Shown here: positions 31,881 to 37,785 of the stretch, in pieces | Layout: each line of letters opens with the position of its first letter | How positions within the stretch are numbered: the first letter of the stretch is position 1 | Assembly (NCBI GenBank): GCA_937884755.1 | Contig: CAKZYJ010000056.1 | Location: 1 to 37,785, forward strand | Direction: 5' to 3' | Length of the DNA: 37,785 nt | Source: an uncultured Flammeovirgaceae bacterium | GTDB taxonomy: Bacteria > Bacteroidota > Bacteroidia > Cytophagales > Cyclobacteriaceae | Program-made: the position numbers and the translations under genes | Notes under the pieces: model-generated | What the model saw: the letters and a program-made list of their open reading frames with translations, nothing else | Databases searched by the model: none | Told to the model about the DNA's origin: nothing

Positions 31881-32537
31881 TTACTCTCTATCGTAGAATT
31901 GGTCACTATTATCTTGAGGGATGTATTCTCCGGACAACATCTTCTTAATTCGAGTGACCCGTAAACGATTGGCATCCGGCTTATTAAGGTAGTGAAAGGC
32001 ATTAGGAGCCCGGATCATGGCAATCAGCGATAAGTACTCATCCCAGTTTAGTTCTACAAAGCTTTTCTCGAAGTAATACTGAGCCGCTGGTTCAAAACCG
32101 TAAATGGAGCTGCTATCTCCCTGGCCCATGTAGGCATTGTTAACGAAGAGTTTCAGAATAGTATCCTTGGGTGTTAGTGCATCGAAGGCGTAGCGGGCAA
32201 TGAGCGTTTGTTTGATCTTGGCAATTCCCGCCTTAAAATTATCGAAGTAGTATAGCTTCACCAGTCCTTGGCTAAGCGACGTTTTTCCCGTCCCCGGCGT
32301 TTCAAAGTCATAGCCTTTATGATGGTAGAAGTTCGGGTCCTGCACCTTTAGCAATGCGTCTAGCTGCTGGTCAGTAAGATCAGCCAACTCAAGCTTCATC
32401 TGGTCTGACTGCAAAATAGTATTTACCAATTCGGAAGTTTTTTGTCGGGCATTGATAATCACAATAAGGTAGTAAATAGTAATGCCGACGAGCAGGGTAA
32501 CGACCGACAGAAGCCCTATCGCAAGTTTGCGTTTCAA
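31881..32537 (-). CDS. GT51-like transglycosylase-domain protein with both catalytic glutamates changed to glutamine
   Basis: A membrane helix (residues about 5-28) precedes a GT51 domain. Family landmarks can be followed: the first motif, normally ED-x2-F-x2-H-x-G-x-D, reads QDPNFYHHKGYD at 66-77; the second (GST-x-TQQL) reads GKTSLSQGLVK at 84-94; the third (RK-x2-E) reads AKIKQT at 106-111; and LKLFVNNAYMG follows. Both glutamates needed for peptidoglycan glycosyl transfer are therefore glutamine (Gln66, Gln110; the CAG codon at the first was checked on the DNA). Its length of 218 suits a monofunctional enzyme. It starts at TTG, since an in-frame stop lies just upstream. It is likely a pseudo-enzyme that binds lipid II or partners. 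Confidence 0.78.
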   Translation of the reverse strand: MKRKLAIGLLSVVTLLVGITIYYLIVIINARQKTSELVNTILQSDQMKLELADLTDQQLDALLKVQDPNFYHHKGYDFETPGTGKTSLSQGLVKLYYFDNFKAGIAKIKQTLIARYAFDALTPKDTILKLFVNNAYMGQGDSSSIYGFEPAAQYYFEKSFVELNWDEYLSLIAMIRAPNAFHYLNKPDANRLRVTRIKKMLSGEYIPQDNSDQFYDRE

Positions 32538-32544
32538 GCTGCTT

Positions 32545-32868
32545 TTAGTTATTTAACAAACCAGCATCCGAATCGTATACCTGCACTTTTTCCCAGAGGT
32601 GGGCACAGTCGTCAACAAACTTCAGGTGGATAGGGTCGTCCTGGTAGGTGGTCTGATCCTCCAGGTTGCTAAACACCAGCATCAGGTGGTAGGAGTAGGT
32701 ATTATCAATGACCGGCCGGTTGGTAGGTGCGGGTTTGCCCAGATGAAAATCCTGCACCGTATGTACCTCCTGAAGCGTACGAATACCATTTTCCAAAGCT
32801 TTTGCTTCGTCGGACTGACCGGGGTTCTTTAGCCAGAAAAATACGTTGTGAATAAATCGGGTCTGCAT
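32545..32868 (-). CDS. Dabb-family (stress-responsive A/B barrel) protein
   Basis: ATG at 32868 gives 107 residues and a proper start (MQTRFIHNVFFWLKNPG), in which HNVFFWLK is the first strand with the typical histidine of Dabb proteins. The middle carries FHLGKPAPTNRPVIDNTYSY and LMLVFSNLEDQTTYQDDPIH, then FVDDCAHLWEKVQVYD, matching the dimeric alpha+beta barrel. The family includes small enzymes such as olivetolic acid cyclase, but most bacterial members have no known substrate. The next minus-strand gene starts 7 bases later, so they are co-transcribed. Cytoplasmic. Confidence 0.85.
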   Translation of the reverse strand: MQTRFIHNVFFWLKNPGQSDEAKALENGIRTLQEVHTVQDFHLGKPAPTNRPVIDNTYSYHLMLVFSNLEDQTTYQDDPIHLKFVDDCAHLWEKVQVYDSDAGLLNN

Positions 32869-33247
32869 GTTATAATAGGTAGGTAGTGAAAGGGTTAAAG
32901 ATACTGATTTTCGGCTATCAACTACTAGTAAATACACCGAGGCGTACTGTTTAGCAAATCTGATTGAGCCTCATTCCAAATTATCCGAATGCACGTAATC
33001 CCCAAGTTTAGAAACAATATGATTCAATATTCTGTATTTTTGTAAAAGCTCAGAATTTACTTTTGCAAAAGTTCTCAGTTATTACCAGTGATATTTACTA
33101 TTCTAAGAAGAGCTTTATAACTTGCATAGTTAATTTAATTAGAATATATCTGATAAACTACACATCTGGTTATCCAACGCTTTAATAGGCATCGTACTTA
33201 ATAAATCATTTTCTATATTTCAACTTATTTCCTAATCGCTAGTAACC
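32869..33247. other. 379-base AT-rich intergenic region
   Basis: No gene. It must carry divergent promoters. It contains TATTTTTG at 33035-33042 and an imperfect direct repeat TTTTGTAAAAGCTCAG / TTTTGCAAAAGTTCTCAG (33038-33053 and 33061-33078). Confidence 0.55.
33035..33042 (+). promoter_or_regulatory. Weak -7 candidate for the M20 amidohydrolase gene
   Basis: TATTTTTG matches TAnnTTTG, but no TTTG lies 20 bases upstream and the gene is about 205 bases away. Low confidence. Confidence 0.25.
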
Positions 33248-34912
33248 ATGAACCTACCTCTTAGCTTCCGCTTATCGCTGTATAAGCTCTTTGCCCCATT
33301 TATGCTAATCACATTTTTTCTGTTCAGTCTGAGTGCCGTAGCGCAGAAAAAAATGTCGCCCAAACAGATTGAAAAGCTGAAAGAAGAGGCAATGGCGGCG
33401 GTAGAAGAAAACAGTAAGCTAACCCAGGTGATGGTGGATAAGATATTTAGCTTCAGCGAGCTGGGCTTCCAGGAGGTGGAAACTTCAAAATACATTACCA
33501 GCATTCTGGAAGAGAATGGTTTCACCATTGAGCGGGAAATATCCGGCGTGCCCACTGCCTGGACCGCCATCTGGGGTTCGGGTAAGCCAGTGATTGCCAT
33601 TGGTAGTGATCTGGACTGTATCCCTAAAGCATCGCAAAAACCGGGCGTAGCCTACCACGACCCGATCATTGAAGGAGCTCCGGGGCACGGTGAAGGGCAC
33701 AACTCAGGTCAGGCAGTGAACGTAACCGCCGTGCTGGCCGTGAAGGACATTATGGAACGGGAAGGCATACCAGGTACCCTGATGCTGTGGCCAGGAGTAG
33801 CCGAAGAGCAGGTAGCCACCAAAGCCTTCTTCGTACGGGATGGCTACTTCGACGATGTGGATGCCTGCATCTTTACTCACGTGGGTGATAACTTAGAAAC
33901 CTCATACGGTAGCCCGCGGGGCAACGGTATGATTTCCGTAGAATTTACTTTTGAGGGGGAAGCGGCTCACGGAGCAGGCTCGCCCTGGCGGGGAAGAAGC
34001 TCACTAGATGCAGTAGAACTCATGAACGTGGGGTGGAATTTCCGGCGGGAGCACTTGCAGCCTACTCAGCGCTCCCACTATGTGATTACCAATGGAGGTG
34101 ATCAGCCTAACGTAGTGCCGTCTAAAGCTTCGGTATGGTATTATCTTCGCGACCGTACCTACGCCGACATTAAAAAGATGTACGACATTGCGATCAAGAT
34201 TGCCCAGGGAGCGGCCATGATGACGGATACCGAAATGTCTTATCGCTACCTGGGTAGTGCCTGGCCAGGACACTTCAATAAAGTGATTGCCGAAACAATG
34301 CACACCAATATTGAGAAGGTGGGCTTACCAGAGTGGACCGAAGACGATCAGAAATTAGCGAAGGCGGTACAGAAAGAAGTAGGCTCCGACCCGGAAGGGC
34401 TGGCTACCGAACTGGAAGAGCTGGGGCAACCGGTGAAGTTCTCCCTCGGCGGCGGGTCAGATGATATAGCGGATATATCCTGGGCAGTTCCGACCCTCGA
34501 GCTGCGCTTCCCGTCCAATATGCCCGGTTTGCAAGGCCACCACTGGTCAAACGCTATTACGATGGCTACGCCCATTGCCCATAAAGGAGCTACCGTCGGA
34601 GCTAAAGCCGAAGCCATGACGCTGCTTGACTTATTTCTGAAGCCAGAACTGATCACCCAGGCCTGGGATTACTACAAAAACGATCAGACCAAAGACGTAG
34701 AGTACGAGCCATTGCTCAACCCGGATGATATGCCAGCCATAGAACTTAACCAAGAGATTATGGCCACCTTCCGCCCTGAGCTAGAAAAGTATTATTTTGA
34801 TGAAACTAAGTACGATAACTACCTGGAGCAGTTGGGTATTGCGTATCCTACACTTAGATCAGATGCAGCCTCGACTGAATCCACCGAAGAAGAAGGAGAA
34901 GAGGAAGAATAG
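33248..34912 (+). CDS. Secreted M20-family amidohydrolase (AbgB-like)
   Basis: The signal peptide ends near residues 31-33 (LSAVAQ). The M20 metal-site sequence is AIGSDLDCIP at about 117-126, then GHGEGHNSGQA at 143-153, where the usual GHACGHD carries a Glu in place of Cys; PGVAEEQ holds the catalytic glutamate. The segment EAAHGAGSPWRGRSSLDAVE belongs to the dimerisation domain. Relatives cleave p-aminobenzoyl-glutamate or N-acyl amino acids. A poly-acidic tail (ESTEEEGEEEE) ends the protein. At 554 residues it is longer than plain M20D peptidases, mainly because of the signal and tail. Substrate unknown. Confidence 0.85.
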   Translation: MNLPLSFRLSLYKLFAPFMLITFFLFSLSAVAQKKMSPKQIEKLKEEAMAAVEENSKLTQVMVDKIFSFSELGFQEVETSKYITSILEENGFTIEREISGVPTAWTAIWGSGKPVIAIGSDLDCIPKASQKPGVAYHDPIIEGAPGHGEGHNSGQAVNVTAVLAVKDIMEREGIPGTLMLWPGVAEEQVATKAFFVRDGYFDDVDACIFTHVGDNLETSYGSPRGNGMISVEFTFEGEAAHGAGSPWRGRSSLDAVELMNVGWNFRREHLQPTQRSHYVITNGGDQPNVVPSKASVWYYLRDRTYADIKKMYDIAIKIAQGAAMMTDTEMSYRYLGSAWPGHFNKVIAETMHTNIEKVGLPEWTEDDQKLAKAVQKEVGSDPEGLATELEELGQPVKFSLGGGSDDIADISWAVPTLELRFPSNMPGLQGHHWSNAITMATPIAHKGATVGAKAEAMTLLDLFLKPELITQAWDYYKNDQTKDVEYEPLLNPDDMPAIELNQEIMATFRPELEKYYFDETKYDNYLEQLGIAYPTLRSDAASTESTEEEGEEEE

Positions 34913-34921
34913 TGAATGACG

Positions 34922-34948
34922 GAGATAAGGCTGAACCAGTCTTGTCTC
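34922..34948 (+). terminator. Possible hairpin after the amidohydrolase
   Basis: GAGATAAG (34922-34929) pairs with CTTGTCTC (34941-34948), one G-U pair, around an 11-base loop. The T tract behind it is weak, so it may only stabilise the 3' end. Confidence 0.35.
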
Positions 34949-34974
34949 TGAATTATTCCTAGATACATAACGAT

Positions 34975-35439
34975 ATGAAAATTATTACTTTGTTTTTATT
35001 CGTTACCGCTAGCTCTTCTGTATTTGCCCAGAAGGATGGGCCAAAATACGCCAGCGACAATACCTGGAAGACGTTAGCCAAGGTGAGGTACGAGAGCACT
35101 GAGGACGAATTCGGTATAATGAACATGCCCGTTTTTTCGGATGAGATACAGGCTTTGGACGGCACCGAGGTGACGGTACCGGGCTACATTATCCCGGTGG
35201 GGGGATTAGATGGCATCTTTCAGCCCGATCACTTTATACTATCCTCTTTACCCTTAGCTGCTTGCTTTTTCTGCGGAGTGGGCGGCCCTGAAACAGTAGT
35301 GGAGGTATACCTGGAAGAACCTATTGAATATACCGATACACCCATTAAAGTGAAAGGAAAGCTGGTGCTCAATGCCTACGATATCTACCAGCTTCAGTAT
35401 ATACTGGAGGGTGCTGAGTTGATAGAAGAGGTAAACTGA
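34975..35439 (+). CDS. Small secreted protein, DUF3299-like
   Basis: The N-terminus is a signal peptide (MKIITLFLFVTASSSVFAQ). The mature protein has LDGTEVTVPGYIIPVGG, then LPLAACFFCGVGGPETVVEV, with a Cys-x2-Cys-like pair (ACFFCG), and ends KVKGKLVLNAYDIYQLQYIL. The pattern resembles DUF3299-type exported proteins, in which the two cysteines may form a disulfide or bind metal. It follows the M20 gene by 62 bases. The function is unknown; the family resemblance is moderate. Confidence 0.65.
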   Translation: MKIITLFLFVTASSSVFAQKDGPKYASDNTWKTLAKVRYESTEDEFGIMNMPVFSDEIQALDGTEVTVPGYIIPVGGLDGIFQPDHFILSSLPLAACFFCGVGGPETVVEVYLEEPIEYTDTPIKVKGKLVLNAYDIYQLQYILEGAELIEEVN

Positions 35440-35463
35440 GGATTATCCGTGGTATTCCTTATA

Positions 35464-36675
35464 TCAACGAACAAAAGGAATAAACGGAAATACTTCGCCC
35501 TGCCGGAAGTGCGAGCGGTCAGCTGGAAGCTCTATAAAGCCATTGCAGCGTAGTAGATTAGCAAAGTCACCTGAGCCGTGGCCTTCAATGGGAGTAGCCG
35601 AAAACTGGCCGCTTTTGTCGGAATGGGCTAGTACCTGTAAGAAGTAGGTAAGCTCTGGTGCGAACTTCACGTGATCATTGAGCGTAGCCCACTGGGTAGG
35701 TCTATCAGCCAGACCTAAGCTCTTCTCTAGCCAGGGTTGTAGATAGCGATGAAAACACAAAAAGGTGGAAACCGGATTGCCCGGCAACGCAAATACCGCA
35801 TTTTGCTTTTCCTTCACTCCGAACCAGAATGGCTTAGCTGGTCGCTGCTTCACCCGGTGAAATAGTTTCTGTACTCCTAAGGCCTCCAGGGCATCGGGCA
35901 CATAGTCGCGTTTTCCGCGAGACACCCCACCGCTGAGAATAACAATGGGGTACTTTTCCATAATATCTGCTAAACCAGCGGTGGTTTTTTCCAGCGAATC
36001 GGGTAAGTGAAAGAAATCAGCCGACACACGAAAGTTGGCCAAAGCCGCTCGGATAGCATAGTTGTTCGATTGCCGTATCTGGTAAGGCTTGGGTTCTTCG
36101 TCTACCTTGACCAGTTCGTCGCCAGTAGAAACGATAGTGGCTTTAGGGGCCTGAGTTACTTTAATTTGTGCTTTACCTACCGAGGCAGCTACCGCAATTT
36201 GGGAAGGGCTAAGCAGTGTTCCCTTGGTTATTAGAACCTCGCTCTTCTGGCGATCAAACCCCTGATCGTGCACGTTCAATCCTTTTTGAGCCGGCATCTT
36301 CTGAATAACCGCCACTTTTTTTCCGTCTCGCTCCTGAACGTCAATATCCTCGTAAGGCGTAACGGTGTTGGTTCCTTCGGGCAGTACCGCTCCGGTCATG
36401 GCCTCCAAGCAGTGACCTGCTTGCGTTAAAGTTTTCTTGGGTTCACCCGCCAACTGCATATCCTCGATAACAAGCTCGGGTTGATCTCCCTTCAGGTCGT
36501 CAAAATCATAAGCGATACCATCCATCGTCACCCGGTCAAAGGGAGGAAAATCCCGGTCCGCTTGAACGTCTTCTTGCAGCACCCGGCCGTGGGCTTGGGA
36601 TAGCTCTATGGTTTCAGCGGGAAAGGTAAAGAGATGATTAAAGATAATTTCAGTGGCTTCCTGGGGGGGTATCAT
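35464..36675 (-). CDS. moeA: Molybdopterin molybdotransferase MoeA
   Basis: The protein inserts molybdate into adenylylated molybdopterin. It opens with the N-terminal domain containing DFPPFDRVTMDGIAYDF (near residue 42), which in other MoeA proteins reads D-x-P-x-F-x-x-S-x-M-D-G-Y-A. The molybdopterin-binding domain shows IVSTGDEL near residue 183, ILSGGVSRGKRDYVPDAL near 247 and ALPGNPVSTF at about 294-303. At 403 residues it is full length. It starts at ATG 36675 and overlaps nothing; a short inverted repeat (35453-35482) spans its stop. It should work with the MogA/MoaB of 29368. Confidence 0.92.
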   Translation of the reverse strand: MIPPQEATEIIFNHLFTFPAETIELSQAHGRVLQEDVQADRDFPPFDRVTMDGIAYDFDDLKGDQPELVIEDMQLAGEPKKTLTQAGHCLEAMTGAVLPEGTNTVTPYEDIDVQERDGKKVAVIQKMPAQKGLNVHDQGFDRQKSEVLITKGTLLSPSQIAVAASVGKAQIKVTQAPKATIVSTGDELVKVDEEPKPYQIRQSNNYAIRAALANFRVSADFFHLPDSLEKTTAGLADIMEKYPIVILSGGVSRGKRDYVPDALEALGVQKLFHRVKQRPAKPFWFGVKEKQNAVFALPGNPVSTFLCFHRYLQPWLEKSLGLADRPTQWATLNDHVKFAPELTYFLQVLAHSDKSGQFSATPIEGHGSGDFANLLRCNGFIELPADRSHFRQGEVFPFIPFVR

Positions 36676-36768
36676 GCTTGGGTTAACGTTTTATGGGAGA
36701 TATAAGTAGTCGGTGCCAGTTTCTTATTGGGTGGGCAATATAGTAATCTCCTAATAAACTCTACTTCA

Positions 36769-36999
36769 TCAGGTTTGTTGATCCCGGTATTTTCGGATTC
36801 CAATTTCGCGAAGCTCCTTAGCACTTATTACCTTTCCACCGTTCTCTATTACCCGGTATAAGTAATCTTTAGGGATTAGATAATAAGGAAAATACGAGGC
36901 TGAGTTCAGATGCTCACGGGGCAGCTTATTCTGCTTTACAAAAAGCTCTAGTTCACGGGCAGAGTCCGCGATGAGGTAAGTTCCATCGGTGTAAACCAT
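36769..36999 (-). CDS. Small DUF4031-like protein, 76 aa
   Basis: The protein reads MVYTDGTYLIADSAREL, then LELFVKQNKLPREHLNSASY, FPYYLIPKDY and ENGGKVISAKELREIGIRK. The order (short strand, D/S-rich turn, helix with L-x-x-F, H-x-x-S-x-x-F, then a helix and V-S-x-x-E-L) matches DUF4031, a group of about 80-residue soluble proteins of unknown function. It begins 93 bases before moeA on the same strand, so the two could be one message. Assignment is by resemblance to a remembered pattern only. Confidence 0.6.
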   Translation of the reverse strand: MVYTDGTYLIADSARELELFVKQNKLPREHLNSASYFPYYLIPKDYLYRVIENGGKVISAKELREIGIRKYRDQQT

Positions 37000-37154
37000 G
37001 AGTGTAGTGTTTGTTTGTTAAATCTAAGATTGTGTAGTAAAGAGGAAGGGAAGTCGCGCAGCATACACTAGTTACCTCTCTACTCTGGTCTAATTAGTAG
37101 CAGCAGTCTACGGTAGGTTTACTTCAGAATAGTTACTCAAATAAATACAATACA

Positions 37155-37176
37155 AAGACCCGCCTAGGCGGGTCTT
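37155..37176. terminator. Perfect 22-base palindrome, likely terminator of the AraC-type gene
   Basis: The 22 bases (AAGACCCGCC, TA, GGCGGGTCTT) are fully self-complementary and lie about 200 bases past the regulator's stop. T-rich sequence follows on the minus strand. A short TAC/GTA flank extends it with one bulge. Confidence 0.6.
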
Positions 37177-37282
37177 GTACAACTTCTACCTAATTATGTG
37201 CGACACTAAGTAGCTATTGTTCCTAGGAATGAATAGCAGATTAGTTTTGATGTAAAGATGCCGCTATTCGTCGGTAGAAATC

Positions 37283-37321
37283 TGCACTATTGTCTTGAAA
37301 ATGTGGACTATTGTCTTAAAA
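37283..37321. promoter_or_regulatory. Two direct repeats 21 bases apart, operator-like
   Basis: TGCACTATTGTCTTGAAA (37283-37300) and TGGACTATTGTCTTAAAA (37304-37321) match at 16 of 18 positions and are in 21-base phase, two DNA turns, as AraC-family operator half-sites are. They sit just behind the AraC-type gene. What they control is unknown. Confidence 0.5.
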
Positions 37322-37374
37322 GCCGGAAACGACTAAGAATAAGGAGTAGAAATAAGAGGGCTTGTTCTGCGTAT

Positions 37375-37785
37375 CTATACTTTAGCTTTGAGGAAGCTGG
37401 TCGGAGAAACCCCGAACTCTTGGGTGAAGGTGCGCGAAAAATAAGCAGGGTCCTGAAAACCCACTTCATAGGCTACCTCACTAACGTTTAAGTCGGATTG
37501 TTCGAGCAAGGCTTTTGCTCTTTGCAAGCGGATACCCCGAATGAAGTGCGAGGTAGACCGAGCCGTCAGGGCTTTGATCTTCAAATGCAACTGCGAACGG
37601 CTCATCCCCATGGCGGTGCATAAGGCAGCAATCCCAAAATCACTATTATCCAGATTTTCTTCAATCTCTTGGCGTAGCTTCGCCATGAACGCATCCTCAA
37701 AGTGTGCCTCTACCTCATCGGTAGACTGCGAGGGCTGTACTTCCAACGAAGCGTAGCGGGCTTGCAATTGTCGGCGCAGTTGGTG
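37375..37785 (-). CDS. AraC-family transcriptional regulator, C-terminal part (5' end outside window)
   Basis: The frame is open to the window edge. The C-terminal HTH_18/AraC domain is complete: LRQEIEENLDNSDFGIAALC, then AMGMSRSQLHLKIKALTARS (first HTH), IRGIRLQRAKALLEQSDLNV, and SEVAYEVGFQDPAYFSRTFT followed by EFGVSPTSFL (second HTH and the classical signature). Preceding residues (HQLRRQLQARYASLE) look like the linker that follows a response-regulator receiver in hybrid two-component regulators of Bacteroidota. I therefore think it is the end of such a hybrid or response regulator, controlling a carbohydrate locus. The start is not visible. Confidence 0.88.
   Translation of the reverse strand, partial: HQLRRQLQARYASLEVQPSQSTDEVEAHFEDAFMAKLRQEIEENLDNSDFGIAALCTAMGMSRSQLHLKIKALTARSTSHFIRGIRLQRAKALLEQSDLNVSEVAYEVGFQDPAYFSRTFTQEFGVSPTSFLKAKV

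Larger units (their letters stand above)
37000..37374. other. 375-base region between the AraC-type gene and the DUF4031-like gene
   Basis: It contains the palindrome at 37155-37176 and the two direct repeats at 37283-37321. A + strand frame at 37258-37491 runs antisense into the regulator and is not coding. No gene is seen. Confidence 0.6.

Noticed and set aside
33248-34912. Cys-to-Glu change in the M20 metal motif as a dead enzyme
   Set aside because: Glu can hold metal, and the other catalytic residues are present; more likely a subfamily trait.
37258-37491. 77-residue + strand ORF antisense to the AraC-type gene
   Set aside because: Shadow frame, no domain, crosses the regulator's stop.

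Overview
The window reads as chromosomal DNA from a Bacteroidota bacterium, most likely a Cytophagales-type marine or soil lineage. The reasons are the protein families present (GH97 glucosidase end, secreted sortilin-like BNR protein, Tat-exported Gfo/Idh oxidoreductases, DUF6624, an AraC C-terminus that looks like a hybrid two-component regulator), the near absence of Shine-Dalgarno sites, and two close matches to the Bacteroidota promoter pattern (TTTG, about 20 bases, TAnnTTTG). No rRNA, tRNA, CRISPR array, phage or insertion sequence was recognised. The taxonomic call is inference.

Layout. 1-4842 (+): 3' end of a GH97 glycosidase, an unknown small protein, a secreted NTF2-like protein, and a large secreted BNR/sortilin-like protein broken by an in-frame TAG. 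4931-11540 (-): a probable amino-sugar catabolic operon made of two Tat-signal Gfo/Idh oxidoreductases, a sodium:solute symporter, NagB-like deaminase, NagA-like deacetylase and an SDR dehydrogenase. 11765-13795 (+): a sugar-lactone (ALO-type) FAD oxidase and a small membrane protein. 13796-14437: a decayed stretch with a gene remnant. 14438-17307 (-): a DUF1537 acid-sugar kinase, a PGDH_C-type dehydrogenase resembling D-apionate oxidoisomerase, and a DinB-like protein. 17606-18690 (+): a coiled-coil lipoprotein and a lipoprotein beta-carbonic anhydrase. 18804-19067 (-): a small HTH protein. 19724-22488 (+): TIGR01777 epimerase, LOG-family protein (its N-terminus cut by a TAA), lytic transglycosylase. 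22855-27247 (+): UvrA with a possibly structured leader, and NDH-2. 27326-29181 (-): outer-membrane barrel protein and HemW. 29368-31861 (+): MogA/MoaB, DUF6624 protein, class-C-type serine hydrolase. 31881-32868 (-): a GT51-like protein lacking both catalytic glutamates, and a Dabb protein. 33248-35439 (+): secreted M20 amidohydrolase and a small secreted protein. 35464-37785 (-): MoeA, a DUF4031-like protein, and the C-terminal end of an AraC-type regulator.

Two carbohydrate modules dominate. The first would import and deacetylate/deaminate a phosphorylated amino sugar after oxidative processing by exported dehydrogenases, although no sugar kinase is visible. The second pairs an oxidoisomerase-like dehydrogenase with an acid-sugar kinase, as in D-apionate or tetronate breakdown.

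The most unusual signals are a GT51 homologue with Glu-to-Gln changes at both catalytic positions; a family of octanucleotide repeats found only between genes, two of which run almost up to a start codon; premature stops in two otherwise intact genes; and a 5' leader of uvrA with mutually exclusive stems. I did not find a clearly new defence or mobile system.
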